This document shows positions 34,992 to 44,987 of a DNA stretch of 64,000 nt, in pieces (position 1 is the stretch's first letter; each line of letters starts with the position of its first letter). The stretch covers positions 620,001 through 684,000 of the forward strand of contig NZ_LAQQ01000001.1 of assembly GCF_000971985.1 (NCBI RefSeq), given 5' to 3'. The notes below the pieces were generated by a model. It was not told where the DNA came from, did not search any database, and worked only from the letters and a program-made list of their open reading frames with translations. This DNA comes from Paenibacillus dauci. Its GTDB lineage: Bacteria > Bacillota > Bacilli > Paenibacillales > Paenibacillaceae. Made by a program: the position numbers and the translations under genes.

Positions 34992-35903
34992 TCAACCTTT
35001 GACCGCACCCATCATAATACCTTTGACAAAAAAGCGCTGCAGCATTGGATAGACTACTACGATTGGCAGAGTAACCAGCATGGTGATCGTCATCTGGATT
35101 GACTGTGGTGTCATAGTCCGCACTTCCGCCGAGTTGGTCATTTCGGCAGCACTCATGCTGGAGATGCTGTTGGATTGGTTGAGGAAGTTGTACAGTACCA
35201 GCTGAAGTGTCTGCAGATTCGGATTTTCCACCAGAAAGAAATTATCAAACCAGGTATTCCATTGTCCCAAAGCAGCGAATACCGCGATCGTAGCGATAAT
35301 CGGCGTAGACAAAGGGAAAATCACCCGGGTAAAGATAGTAAAATATCCTGCTCCGTCAATCTTCGCGGATTCTTCCAGCGCAGGTGGCAGTTGCTCGATA
35401 AACGTCTTGATCAGAATAATATTGAATCCGCTGAGTGCGGTAGGCAGCACATATAACAGGAAGTTATTTTGCAGACCATACGCCTTCATCGTCAAATACC
35501 ATGGAATAAAACCAGCGTTAAAGTACATCGTAATCAGTACAAAACGATAGATCAGCTTGCGCAGGGGCATCTCCCGCTTGGTGATCAGATAGGCAAAAAA
35601 GGAGCAGCAGAGCACGGTTAGAATCGTACCGACAATCGTTCTTAGCACAGAAACGACTGCTGCTTCCTGCAATCCATTCAGCTGCAGAGTCGCCCGGTAG
35701 CTCTCCAAAGAGAATCCGGCAGGCCATAGAAACACACCGCTCTGTGCCTGAAATGAATCACTGATCGAATAGATGAAAATATAATAAAACGGATAAATCG
35801 TGATAATCAGCAAAATCGTCAACAGCGTATAATTGACCACACTGAAGGTCATATCCGACCAATTGATCGGTTTACGGGTACGCACCCCGGCTATCTTTTC
35901 CAT
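34992..35903 (-). CDS. Carbohydrate ABC transporter permease (LplC/YtcP type)
   Basis: 303 residues with six membrane helices and the MalG-like loop E-E-S-A-K-I-D-G-A-G that contacts the ATPase. Typical C-terminus F-V-K-G-I-M-M-G-A-V-K-G. GGAAGGAA precedes the ATG. It pairs with the upstream permease. No ATPase gene is present, consistent with use of a shared MsmX-type ATPase. Confidence 0.93.
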   Translation of the reverse strand: MEKIAGVRTRKPINWSDMTFSVVNYTLLTILLIITIYPFYYIFIYSISDSFQAQSGVFLWPAGFSLESYRATLQLNGLQEAAVVSVLRTIVGTILTVLCCSFFAYLITKREMPLRKLIYRFVLITMYFNAGFIPWYLTMKAYGLQNNFLLYVLPTALSGFNIILIKTFIEQLPPALEESAKIDGAGYFTIFTRVIFPLSTPIIATIAVFAALGQWNTWFDNFFLVENPNLQTLQLVLYNFLNQSNSISSMSAAEMTNSAEVRTMTPQSIQMTITMLVTLPIVVVYPMLQRFFVKGIMMGAVKG

Positions 35904-35967
35904 ACGTATTCCTTCCTTCCGGCTGTAATTCCATACCTACGGTTACCCATGGTAACAAGTATAAATA

Positions 35968-35993
35968 TGGTATTAATAAGATGAATAATACCA
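35968..35993 (-). promoter_or_regulatory. Hairpin between the two permease genes
   Basis: TGGTATTA / TAATACCA arms around ten bases, in a 174-bp gap inside an otherwise tight operon. A nearby short palindrome (GTTACC/GGTAAC, 35942-35956) accompanies it. It could be an mRNA processing or stability element; no T-run follows. Confidence 0.3.
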
Positions 35994-36077
35994 GCTCAAT
36001 TCATATGCATTGGCAGATTCACTATTACTTGCTCCTATCATTATGTGTTCAGAACTTTCAGCGTATCACACTTGCTG

Positions 36078-37016
36078 TTAGATAATACTTTCGCCTCTGA
36101 CTTTTTTGGACAGGCTGTTAATCATGAACAGCAGGATAATGCTGATTACCGACTTGAACATACCAACTGCTGTTGAATATGGATAATCGTTGGTTACGAG
36201 TCCCAGGCGATATACATACAGATCCAGAACTTCAATTTTGTCGGCAACCATAATATTGTTGAACACCAGATACTGTTCAAATCCGGCGGACAACAGGTTG
36301 CTCACTGCCAGCAGCAGCAGCACGATAAAGGTAGGCATGATATTGGGTATCGTAATATGCACAATGCTGTGGAACCGACCTGCTCCATCGATCTTGGCTG
36401 CGTCGTACTGTTCGCCGTCTATGCCGACGATCGCTGCCAGATAGATAATGGCGTTCCAGCCAATCGTTTTCCAGATCAGCAGCAGGGTCTGTACGAGCCA
36501 TACATGATCGGGATTGCCTAGCACATTGAGCGGTGTATCACTCAATCCCAATCGCGCAATAATCGTATTGATCGCTCCCTCCGAGCTGAACATGCTGAAT
36601 GCCAATGAGAACACGATAATCCAGCTGATATAGTTGGGCAATGTGGTAGTCGTCTGAATTAGACGTTTGAAAAACCCACTCTTCACTTCCGAGATCATGA
36701 TTGCCAGGACCAGCGGCAGCGGAGCCGCGAGGATCGACAGCAGACTGAGTGCCAGCGTATTGATCATGACCCGGAGCATATCCCGGTCATGGAGCATCTC
36801 CCGGAAGTGCTCTATCCCGACAAAAGCAGTCTGACTCAGTGGAATACCCGGCCGGTAATCAAAAAAGGCATATACCCAACCAAACAAAGGCACATAACTG
36901 AAAGCGATTACAAAAATAATGAACGGTAATGTCATTAACAGTAATTTGATTCCGTCTGCATGAATCTTCCGCTTTTTCGCTTGTACAACTTCTCCTTTTT
37001 TATACGTAATCTCCAC
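36078..37016 (-). CDS. Carbohydrate ABC transporter permease (LplB type)
   Basis: 312 residues from GTG 37016, seven bases after GGAGG; the ATG at 37061 lacks a ribosome site. Six helices; the opening K-L-L-L-M-T-L-P-F-I-I-F and F-G-W-V-Y-A-F-F-D-Y are LplB signatures. The ATPase-contact loop is D-A-A-K-I-D-G-A-G near 195. First gene of the three-gene importer. It carries mono- or oligosaccharides together with its partner. Confidence 0.93.
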   Translation of the reverse strand: MEITYKKGEVVQAKKRKIHADGIKLLLMTLPFIIFVIAFSYVPLFGWVYAFFDYRPGIPLSQTAFVGIEHFREMLHDRDMLRVMINTLALSLLSILAAPLPLVLAIMISEVKSGFFKRLIQTTTTLPNYISWIIVFSLAFSMFSSEGAINTIIARLGLSDTPLNVLGNPDHVWLVQTLLLIWKTIGWNAIIYLAAIVGIDGEQYDAAKIDGAGRFHSIVHITIPNIMPTFIVLLLLAVSNLLSAGFEQYLVFNNIMVADKIEVLDLYVYRLGLVTNDYPYSTAVGMFKSVISIILLFMINSLSKKVRGESII

Positions 37017-37286
37017 AGCGGAACCTCCTCTGTTCTTCCAGTCACTGGCCTGGTTGATCATTCGTTATCATGTTCTTATCTTAATATGCAGGAAGAGTAC
37101 GCTAAATGAACAATCTGTAAAAAAAGCTGAATAATCTACAGATCGTCTCTTGCTGCGACTACCAAGTTGAAGTATCTACAGATAAGGTTGAACAAAAGAA
37201 ATACACTCAAGCCGAATGTACAAGCAACTATCAGGAAAACAGATATTTAACATTGAATATCAAGAATTAGAAAATAGGATACAGAC

Positions 37287-37320
37287 AAAAAAAACGATCA
37301 GCAGTATCGCTGACCGTTTT
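37287..37320 (-). terminator. Terminator of the D-amino acid aminotransferase gene
   Basis: AAAACGATCAGC / GCTGACCGTTTT (one mismatch) with eight T on the minus strand, 116 bases past the stop. The rest of 37062-37286 shows nothing. Confidence 0.75.
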
Positions 37321-37435
37321 CACTATAAATAATTAGGATTGGTTGTATGGTTTGATTATTCGCCTTACTGCACAGCAATGATCAAAATAGCAGAGACGAT
37401 ATCAGATCTCCCTATTCCTTATCCGTTGATTCATC

Positions 37436-38296
37436 TTATGAAGCTGGGCTGGCACCGGCTAACAAAGCATGTACCTGCTGCAGATAGGCTTCCTGCAGAC
37501 GACGGGTAACCGGACCCGGTGTACCTGTGCCTACCGGCTGACCATCGATCGTGATGACTGGTGCTGCTTCCATCGTGGTGCTGGTAATCATTGCTTCATC
37601 AGCGACCATCAATTCCTCACGGGTGAATCTACGCTCCACATAAGGAATCTGCAATTCGGATGCGATACGTTCAATGACTTTTTTGGTAATACCACTAAGG
37701 ATCAGTGGACCATCGGGATGCGTATAGATCGTGCCATCCTTGACGATCAACAGATTGGATGAGCTTCCTTCGGTAACCGTATTGTCCGCACGAATCAGGA
37801 TAGCTTCAGTCGCTCCGGCTTCGGCAGCTTCCTGCTTGGCCAGTGTATTCGGCAGTAAATTCAGTGATTTAATATTGCAGCGCAGCCAGCGGATATCTTC
37901 ACAGGTAATCGTAGCAATACCGTTCTCAATCGCATCGACCGGACGAGCGAGCGGCTCACAGTAACCCAGCATTACTGCTGTACTGCTGGTAGGAAAAGTA
38001 TGGGCTCTTTTGGCTTCGCCGCGGGTCAACTGCAGATATAACATCCCATTCTGTTCACCAAATGTATCCAGGAGCTGATTCAGCTGGGCAGACAGCTCTT
38101 CCCGACTCCACGGAATCTGGATTTTGATCTCGGCGAGACTGTTATACAGACGATCCAGATGAGCTTCTTTTTCAAACAAATGTCCCTGGTAAATACGGAA
38201 TACTTCATAGATTCCGTCCCCAAAATAATAACCACGATCATGATAGGATACATGTACATCTTCTTCATTAACAAGCTTGCCGTTCCAGAGCAGCAT
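37436..38296 (-). CDS. dat: D-amino acid aminotransferase
   Basis: 286 residues from ATG 38296, seven bases after GGGAGG; the ATG at 38317 lacks a site. A fold-type IV PLP enzyme: V-S-Y-H-D-R-G-Y-Y-F-G-D-G-I-Y-E-V near the N-terminus, the catalytic Lys in C-N-I-K-S-L-N-L-L near 141, and the cofactor-binding E-G-S-S-S-N segment. It exchanges amino groups between D-Ala, D-Glu and their keto acids, supplying D-amino acids for the wall. Single gene with its own terminator. Confidence 0.92.
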   Translation of the reverse strand: MLLWNGKLVNEEDVHVSYHDRGYYFGDGIYEVFRIYQGHLFEKEAHLDRLYNSLAEIKIQIPWSREELSAQLNQLLDTFGEQNGMLYLQLTRGEAKRAHTFPTSSTAVMLGYCEPLARPVDAIENGIATITCEDIRWLRCNIKSLNLLPNTLAKQEAAEAGATEAILIRADNTVTEGSSSNLLIVKDGTIYTHPDGPLILSGITKKVIERIASELQIPYVERRFTREELMVADEAMITSTTMEAAPVITIDGQPVGTGTPGPVTRRLQEAYLQQVHALLAGASPAS

Positions 38297-38511
38297 AAGA
38301 GAACCTCCCTTTTCCATTTCGATTACTATACAACTACCAGACAGCGAGATACAGCATATTATAAAACGTCGCTTATGCGTTCATCTTAACACGCCTGAAA
38401 TGGAAGAGTAAATCCAGTCTGTATGGTATGTAAAGGGGGTTTTTGGTGCTCTTCAGGTGATGCAGCGTCCGTTCTGGTGCATTTTCTATACGTATAAGCA
38501 CAGACGGATGA

Positions 38512-39270
38512 TCAGTAGGCGCTCCAGCCACCATCGGCTACGAGTACCGTACCGTTAATAAAGCTCGCTTCATCCGAAGCAAGGAATAAAGCTGCTGCCG
38601 CGACTTCTTCGGGCTCGCCTATTTTGGGATTCAACCCCATGCCCAGCATAGCCTGCTGCTGGCCGAATGGATTCGGTGCAGTGATACTCGTATTGATGTT
38701 TGTCTTCACGGCTCCTGGAGCAATCGCATTGCAGCGAATACCAAGCGTCGCATACTGGAAGCCCACATTGCGTGTGAATCCGACAACCGCGTGCTTGGAA
38801 GCGGTATAAGCTGCGCCTGCACGGGAACCATTCAGTCCGCCGTTGGAAGCGATATTGATAATTACGCCACTGCCTTTTGCCTTGAAAATAGGCAGTACTT
38901 TGCGGGTGGCACGCATAACGCTGGTCGTATTGATATCGAAGATGCGCGACCACAATTCATCGGTCAGATCTTCTGCAGGTACAAAATTATCCATAATGCC
39001 TGCGTTATTCACCAGGATATCAACCGTTCCGTATGTGCTGATTGCCGTATCGATCATATGCTGGATATCTTCTTCCCGGGTAACATCTACCGCAAGCGCA
39101 ATCGCTGTACCTCCGGCTGCTTCAATCTCGTCCACGGTTAGCTGGGCGGTATCCTGACGAAGATCGGATACGACCACTTTGGCACCTTCTTTGGCGAACA
39201 GAATTGCGGAAGCTTTACCCATTCCCGAAGCGGCACCTGTAATAACAGCTACTTTATTTTCCAGTCTCAT
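38512..39270 (-). CDS. SDR-family oxidoreductase
   Basis: 252 residues. Cofactor motif T-G-A-A-S-G-M-G near 13, N-N-A-G near 89, catalytic Ser in I-A-S-N-G and Tyr/Lys in Y-T-A-S-K near 155. The C-terminus N-G-T-V-L-V-A-D-G-G-W closes a classical SDR. An Asp after the second strand (V-V-S-D-L-R) favours NAD over NADP. Divergent from a TetR gene and preceded by a matching operator, so the TetR protein probably represses it. The substrate is unknown. Confidence 0.92.
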   Translation of the reverse strand: MRLENKVAVITGAASGMGKASAILFAKEGAKVVVSDLRQDTAQLTVDEIEAAGGTAIALAVDVTREEDIQHMIDTAISTYGTVDILVNNAGIMDNFVPAEDLTDELWSRIFDINTTSVMRATRKVLPIFKAKGSGVIINIASNGGLNGSRAGAAYTASKHAVVGFTRNVGFQYATLGIRCNAIAPGAVKTNINTSITAPNPFGQQQAMLGMGLNPKIGEPEEVAAAALFLASDEASFINGTVLVADGGWSAY

Positions 39271-39314
39271 TATATTTCCTCCTCATTTGTTATCCAATCT
39301 TATAAATGAACAAA

Positions 39315-39330
39315 TGTTGACTAACCAACA
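39315..39330. promoter_or_regulatory. TetR operator, copy 1
   Basis: TGTTGACTAACCAACA. Its reverse complement differs by one base from the second site at 39391. It overlaps the probable -35 region of the SDR promoter (TATAAG -10 near 39299). Confidence 0.65.
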
Positions 39331-39390
39331 TCCTTATGAATATGATACAAACACATCTGTATCGCCTCAATCAGTAAAATGACGCTTCCC

Positions 39391-39406
39391 TGTTGGTTAA
39401 TCAACA
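39391..39406. promoter_or_regulatory. TetR operator, copy 2
   Basis: TGTTGGTTAATCAACA, a near-palindrome, 76 bases from copy 1 and in opposite orientation. It lies 126 bases ahead of the tetR start. Confidence 0.65.
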
Positions 39407-39531
39407 AAGCAGCGCCGATCTGTTTACTATGTTATGCAGCTTTCATTTCGATGCGTATTATGAATCCATATTTTCGTTATCTTCCGGCTGACTGTGTCCG
39501 GATTTTGCATATGTTGAAAGGAGCATCCCTT

Positions 39532-40116
39532 ATGGATCGTCGTATTCGCAAAACCAAGCAGGCTTTTCACCAGGCCTTGCTGCAATTACTGGAACAGCAA
39601 GATTTTCGTGCTATTACGATTACCGATATTGTCAACGCAGCCGATGTGAACCGTGGTACCTTTTACAAACACTATATGTACAAGGAAGATCTGCTGGACG
39701 AATTGATCGAAGAGGTACTTCAGGATCTGACCGATTCCTATATGGAACCTTACGGAGGCAATAATTATCTGGATGTAAGTGAACTGGTATCTTCAGCTAT
39801 TACTATTTTTGATCATGTGGCTGCACACCGCAGCTTTTACCGGCTCATTATTCATTCGCATTCCATGTCCGGCTTTCAGCAACGTATATGCAGTCAACTG
39901 CAGCGTCTCTGTCTCCAGGGAATGAATCAGGTCAGTTCTTCTCCTTATGCAGACAATAAGCAGCCCAGTTCGATCCATCCCGAACTGTTCGCCAGCTATC
40001 AGGCGTACGCGATCTGGGGATTGATTATGAACTGGGCGCAGCATGAATTTGAAGCTTCACCGGATTATATGGCCGAGCAATTGCTGTTGATCGTCAATTA
40101 TTCGGCAGGACGATAG
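39532..40116 (+). CDS. TetR/AcrR-family repressor
   Basis: 194 residues from ATG 39532, behind AAAGGAG; longer frames lack a site. The N-terminal helix-turn-helix reads I-T-I-T-D-I-V-N-A-A-D-V-N-R-G-T-F-Y-K-H-Y. The C-terminal helical part resembles the TetR_C_8 class. It is divergent from the SDR gene with two palindromes between them, so autoregulation and control of the SDR gene are likely. Its last 19 bases overlap the end of the convergent yesM-like gene. Confidence 0.92.
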   Translation: MDRRIRKTKQAFHQALLQLLEQQDFRAITITDIVNAADVNRGTFYKHYMYKEDLLDELIEEVLQDLTDSYMEPYGGNNYLDVSELVSSAITIFDHVAAHRSFYRLIIHSHSMSGFQQRICSQLQRLCLQGMNQVSSSPYADNKQPSSIHPELFASYQAYAIWGLIMNWAQHEFEASPDYMAEQLLLIVNYSAGR

Positions 40117-41993
40117 TCGTTCAAGCCGTCCTGCTGAGCAGATTCGACCATTTTGGGTAGTCGGATAGTGACTTCCGCGCCTATAGGTACCTGCGGCACG
40201 TGCAGACCATATCCCTGACCAAAATAAAGCTGAATCCGCTTGTTCACGTTGTACAATCCCACTCCTGTACCGGTATCCGATTCCGGACGATCGGGATGAC
40301 TCTGATCAGGCGGCTCATAGCTCTCACCAGCAGCCAGCCGTGCATTGAGCTGCTCACGCCGCTGTGGATCAAAGCCTGCGCCCGAATCGATAACCGAGAT
40401 CCAGAGATCCTGTCCATCTTCGTGTACTTCAATACTGATCTCGATTCCTTCTCCTTCTTCCCTGCCGAACTTGATCGAGTTCTCGATAACAGGCTGCAAA
40501 ATAAAACGCGGGATCCGATAATTCAGCATATCCGGCTCGACATCGAATTCAAACTGGATCGTGCTATTGAAGCGAAGGTTAATGATTTTGATATAATTTT
40601 CCAAATAGTTCAGTTCATCGCGCAGTGTGCACATGCTGTCCTTGCTGGCGAAGACCGGGCGCAGGATATTGCCCAGAGCAACCACACTGTTGACGATATT
40701 GTCCGCTTTGACCATGGAGGCCATCCAGCGGATCATATTGAGCGTGTTATACAGAAAATGCGGATTAATCTGATACTGCAGCGCTTCGATCTCCAGCTTG
40801 CGCTTGTTCTCCTGAATCTCATTGTTATGGCGCAGCAGCTCAACGATACTAAGCGACATTTCGTTGAACCTGCGCATAACAGTACCGAACTCATTATTGG
40901 GAATATCGGTGAAGGTTACACCCAGATCGCCTTTGCTCACATCGCGCATCTTGTGGGCAAGCAGATGCAGTGGACGGATCATCCGGCGCAGCGAAAAATA
41001 CGATACGCCAAAAATAACCAGAATGCTAAGACCGAATACCAGCAGCATAATCCGCTGTACCGAGAAGATCTGCTGGGAGAATAGCCCCAGCGGCACTTCG
41101 CGCATCATATACCAGTCGCTGTCCTGCAGTTTGTAGTAGACAATCTGAATCGGGTCTCCATTCTTGACCGCATCATAGCTGCCAAATGCAGCTGTATCAT
41201 GAGCCGGAGGCAGGTAAGGACTCTGCTGACCTACACTTTCCGGGCTGCTGCCGGAGATAATCTTTCCGTCTGCATTGACGATATACATATTGCCTTCTGC
41301 CATATCCAGCGAAGCCGAATAGGTCGAAGCCAAATACTGCTCATCCATATTGAAGATCAGTGTCGCACTGGTCTGTGAATCATACAGTGCGCGCACACCC
41401 CGGATCAGGCTGATCAGCCTGCCGTCCTGCTCGCCGCTAATATACGGATTATAGTAGGATTCGGTCATTCCACCCTCTACCGTCAGATTCGGAAAAGACT
41501 GCTTGGCACGTTCATATCCCTGTGACTGGAAAAAGCTGTCTGTCCAGGCGCGATCAGAGTGTACCAGTGTCCGGGTCGCATCTCCGCCGAGTGCCCCGTT
41601 GGCGTCCGAGATAATATAGATGGAGTGAATATAGCTGTAATTGCTGATAAAGTTGGCGATCCGTCCGTAAATATCTTTTTTCAAGTCGATATTCTCCAAC
41701 TGGGAACGGGTAGCGTTGCTCTGAATATAGCTCTGCACATCGTTATCCAGCAGGAACAGCTTGGATAACCGATCTACATCACTGATCAAGTTGTGTATAT
41801 TATGATCGATCTGCTGGAACTGCTGATACAGCAGTTTTTCATTCTGTTCCTTGATCAGCCCGAGCATAAAAGTATAGAGCAGATAGGTAGCGAGGGAAAA
41901 TACAATAATGCTGACCGCCATAAAAAAGACGATCAGCTGGGTACCCAGATGCTGAATTTTGCCGGTCTTGCCGGAACGACGCCATCCTCTCAT
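40098..41993 (-). CDS. YesM-type sensor histidine kinase
   Basis: 631 residues from ATG 41993, which overlaps the stop of the yesN-like gene as ATGA. First helix about 18-40, an extracellular dCache-like sensor of about 260 residues, second helix about 305-330, and HAMP about 330-385. The kinase domain is of the His_kinase type with Q-I-N-P-H-F-L-Y-N-T-L-N (His near 420), followed by the ATPase motifs and the G-V-G-L-Y-N-V box. It senses an extracellular sugar or envelope cue and phosphorylates the YesN partner. Confidence 0.93.
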   Translation of the reverse strand: MRGWRRSGKTGKIQHLGTQLIVFFMAVSIIVFSLATYLLYTFMLGLIKEQNEKLLYQQFQQIDHNIHNLISDVDRLSKLFLLDNDVQSYIQSNATRSQLENIDLKKDIYGRIANFISNYSYIHSIYIISDANGALGGDATRTLVHSDRAWTDSFFQSQGYERAKQSFPNLTVEGGMTESYYNPYISGEQDGRLISLIRGVRALYDSQTSATLIFNMDEQYLASTYSASLDMAEGNMYIVNADGKIISGSSPESVGQQSPYLPPAHDTAAFGSYDAVKNGDPIQIVYYKLQDSDWYMMREVPLGLFSQQIFSVQRIMLLVFGLSILVIFGVSYFSLRRMIRPLHLLAHKMRDVSKGDLGVTFTDIPNNEFGTVMRRFNEMSLSIVELLRHNNEIQENKRKLEIEALQYQINPHFLYNTLNMIRWMASMVKADNIVNSVVALGNILRPVFASKDSMCTLRDELNYLENYIKIINLRFNSTIQFEFDVEPDMLNYRIPRFILQPVIENSIKFGREEGEGIEISIEVHEDGQDLWISVIDSGAGFDPQRREQLNARLAAGESYEPPDQSHPDRPESDTGTGVGLYNVNKRIQLYFGQGYGLHVPQVPIGAEVTIRLPKMVESAQQDGLNDYRPAE

Positions 41994-43636
41994 AGGCTCT
42001 GATTCGCTCCTGCCCCGCCGCCCGTGCCTGCACTGCTGAGCCACTGTCTGCGGTATTCATTCGGATTTAGGCCGGTGACCTTTTTGAATACTTTGCTGAA
42101 ATACGTATACTCCGGAGAGAATCCCACCTGTACAGCGATATCATATGATTTGAGATTGGTACCGATCAGCAGCTCTTTGGCCCGTTCGATCCGGTACCGG
42201 TTCAGATAATCGATAAACGTAATCTGCAGCTCTTTTTTGAACAGATTGCTCAAATACCCAAAGCTCAGGTTCACATGATCAGCGACCTGCTGAAGGCTGA
42301 TATTCTGGGCGTAATTCTGCTTGATATACTGAAGTGCTCTGGCAATCTCATTACTCATATACAGCAGGTTCCGTGAATACTCCACTACTTCGGACAGATA
42401 TTCCATTACCTGATCCAGCATCTCGGGCAAGGTATCACACTGCTCCAACTGATCGGTAATATTGAACAACAGCGTCTTCTCATTCTGATGGTGATCATAC
42501 AGACTGGTACTAACCCACTGTATAAACTGGAACAACAGATGCTGGATCGATTTGCGATCATCCTGCAGGTGGCTGCGCAGAATGCGAATATAATCTTCAT
42601 ACCGTTCCTGACGCAGAGGGGACAGCAATTCACGTACAGGCGCATACTGCCGGATCTGCTCCAGCTGATTCTCTATAGGCATTAGATCAATCTGTTCACC
42701 GCGTACATGATGAAGTCCGGTACCTGTCCAGAATTTATGACTCAGCACCTGGCAGGACTCATGATACAGTCCTGGCAGACTTTTGTATGCGTTACCCATT
42801 TGGCTAATGCCAACAGATACCGAGCTGCTGAAGTAGGTACGAATTACTTCCTGTACCCGCTGAAGAATATGGGAAGTCTGCTGGCGGATCGCCTGTTCGG
42901 ATAATACATCCTCAAAGCTCAGCAGCAGCAAATAATGAGTCTCATCTACATAGAAGCCCTCGCCCCGTTTCACAGACGATGTGATTTCATTCAGTATATT
43001 AAGCAGGGTCATTTTGATTAGATGTCCATGTTCGTCCTTGAACTTCTGCTTGAGATGAGAGTAGTTATCGACCTCAATTGTACAGGCAACGATTCTTACC
43101 GGTGACAGCTGCATCTCACTCTGTACAACAAACCGTTCCCATTCCTCGGATGAATAAATGCCATACAACAGAAAATCCTTGAGAAATTTCTCCTTGATCA
43201 GTTCCAGATTGGCAGGCAGCAGCGATCCATTGGTACGCTCACTTGTCGCTAGCTGCTGTTCGTTCCATTCATGCTGAATACCGGATAGTACACTCTCAAT
43301 CTCTTCTTCGGTCATCGTCAGTTTGAGAATATAACCGGATACACCCAGCGACATCGCCCTGCGGGCCAGGTCGAATTCTTCCAGACAGGACAGGACGACA
43401 ATACGGGTCTGCTTATCCTCCTCCCTGATTCGGGCAATCAGTTCCATGCCGTCCATACGGGGCATGCGTATATCAGTGATAATTAGGTCCGGCTTGTCCT
43501 GCATGTAAGTCTCCCATGCGCTCTGTCCATCCGGCAGATCGGCAATTACTTTCATATTAAATTTGTTCCAGTCGACCGAATTTTTGAGTCCGATTCGTAC
43601 CAGCATCTCATCCTCTACTATCATCACCGTATACAT
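41990..43636 (-). CDS. YesN-type AraC response regulator
   Basis: 548 residues from ATG 43636 (GGAG ten bases upstream; an out-of-frame ATG lies closer). Receiver domain with E-D-E, phospho-Asp in L-I-I-T-D-I-R-M-P near 55 and L-K-L-T. A long helical middle region, then a C-terminal AraC double helix-turn-helix (about 440-540: N-I-S-L-Q-Q-V-A-D-H-V and Y-F-S-K-V-F-K-K-V-T-G). It activates sugar-use genes when phosphorylated. It lies seven bases after the GH140-like gene, so it is part of the glycosidase operon. Confidence 0.93.
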   Translation of the reverse strand: MYTVMIVEDEMLVRIGLKNSVDWNKFNMKVIADLPDGQSAWETYMQDKPDLIITDIRMPRMDGMELIARIREEDKQTRIVVLSCLEEFDLARRAMSLGVSGYILKLTMTEEEIESVLSGIQHEWNEQQLATSERTNGSLLPANLELIKEKFLKDFLLYGIYSSEEWERFVVQSEMQLSPVRIVACTIEVDNYSHLKQKFKDEHGHLIKMTLLNILNEITSSVKRGEGFYVDETHYLLLLSFEDVLSEQAIRQQTSHILQRVQEVIRTYFSSSVSVGISQMGNAYKSLPGLYHESCQVLSHKFWTGTGLHHVRGEQIDLMPIENQLEQIRQYAPVRELLSPLRQERYEDYIRILRSHLQDDRKSIQHLLFQFIQWVSTSLYDHHQNEKTLLFNITDQLEQCDTLPEMLDQVMEYLSEVVEYSRNLLYMSNEIARALQYIKQNYAQNISLQQVADHVNLSFGYLSNLFKKELQITFIDYLNRYRIERAKELLIGTNLKSYDIAVQVGFSPEYTYFSKVFKKVTGLNPNEYRRQWLSSAGTGGGAGANQSL

Positions 43637-43643
43637 CCATATG

Positions 43644-44987
43644 TCACTCCTTGATTCCCGAGTATAGACACAATACCCAGTCATTGCCCCTGCCGCTGGA
43701 AGGGGCAGTAAATAGCCGGGTATCGATATTCTCTACCTGCTCTGCACCCTGATGCTGTCCGGTACGCGGACAATACCAGCTGACAGTCAGATTGGAGTAT
43801 GGAAGCGCTCCCAATCTAACTTTAACATACAGACCCTGAGGACAGTAGATGAATATGTAATTATCCCCTTTAATTGCCATCGGTGTATTGGCTCCCGATA
43901 GAGATTCTTCCAGAAGATGCCCGGCAGGATGCGCAGTTAGAAGGTTTACACTTGTCATCAGCTGATGAAGATACTTCATTTGCCCGGCTCCTGGACGCTG
44001 CAGGGCATCCTGCCATGACATTATAAAGAAAGCACCCTGCTGCTCCATATCAACAGAGCTGTACATTCCATCCGCCATAGCCCAGACCGAATGATGACCA
44101 TAGGTATGACCTGCTGCGCCGCTGAATACGGCATAATAGGCAGCCTGCCTTACATCAGCTTCGTCAAAGTAACCATTGTCAGGGTTGAAATCGATCGGAA
44201 TATCTTCGTAATATGGCTCGGCATCCAGTGTAGGTTTGACGGGATCAAGATGATAATCTGCCTGGATCAGGCGATAGTTATTACGTACTCCGGCACTATG
44301 ACTGGATTGAACCATATTAAAATCCAGCCATGACTCCTCATGCACATACAGCGATGACGATACACCGCCCTTGGGATGAAAGGTCATCAGATGCCCATCC
44401 TGATCCCCTTCCCTGATACCAAGTGCCATCTGCCGGATCATCTCAAAATGACGGCGAGTCTGCAGCGGACGATCTCCTCCCAGCACCCAGATCAACGAGG
44501 GAACATCACGGTAACGTTCACCCAGCCATTTGCCATATACAAATGCATTATCCGGTGTGAAAATCTCCGGCCCCTTGCCCCACATTTGATAGAACTTGTC
44601 TCCCCATGTTGGCAGCAAGGCCGTATACATCCCCATTGAAGCAGCCATCCGGATCATCTCATCGACATGATGCCAGTAAGAATACTCTCCATCCAGATCC
44701 GGCTGCAGCGGGTCGGGGAGACCTGAGGAATCCTTTTGCAAAGGTACACGACCATAGGCATTGGGTGTATGCAGGCCATCCAGCTCAGCCAGTGCAACAG
44801 TCTGGATCACATTGAATCCCTGTTTGGCACGGGTATACAGGTAGTGCTGCATCTCCTCCCGATCCAGTCGGTGCAGCAGCTCCCAGGCTGTATCCGCCAG
44901 CCAGAAAAAAGGCACCCCTTCCTCGGTAATCAAAAATCGCTGATTGGTACTGATCTGCAGACGAGGCAGAGATGGATAGGAGGTCAC
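43644..44987 (-). CDS. GH140-like glycoside hydrolase (DUF4038)
   Basis: 447 residues starting at GTG 44987 behind AAAGGATG. The opening Q-R-F-L-I-T-E-E-G-V-P-F-F-W-L-A-D-T-A-W-E is the DUF4038 signature. Further barrel motifs are Q-G-F-N-V-I-Q and W-V-L-G-G-D-R. A candidate catalytic Glu is in L-D-A-E-P-Y-Y. A C-terminal beta domain ends the protein. GH140 members include apiosidases of rhamnogalacturonan-II. There is no signal peptide, so it is cytoplasmic. It lies between the GH106-like gene and the YesN/YesM pair. Confidence 0.85.
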   Translation of the reverse strand: MTSYPSLPRLQISTNQRFLITEEGVPFFWLADTAWELLHRLDREEMQHYLYTRAKQGFNVIQTVALAELDGLHTPNAYGRVPLQKDSSGLPDPLQPDLDGEYSYWHHVDEMIRMAASMGMYTALLPTWGDKFYQMWGKGPEIFTPDNAFVYGKWLGERYRDVPSLIWVLGGDRPLQTRRHFEMIRQMALGIREGDQDGHLMTFHPKGGVSSSLYVHEESWLDFNMVQSSHSAGVRNNYRLIQADYHLDPVKPTLDAEPYYEDIPIDFNPDNGYFDEADVRQAAYYAVFSGAAGHTYGHHSVWAMADGMYSSVDMEQQGAFFIMSWQDALQRPGAGQMKYLHQLMTSVNLLTAHPAGHLLEESLSGANTPMAIKGDNYIFIYCPQGLYVKVRLGALPYSNLTVSWYCPRTGQHQGAEQVENIDTRLFTAPSSGRGNDWVLCLYSGIKE

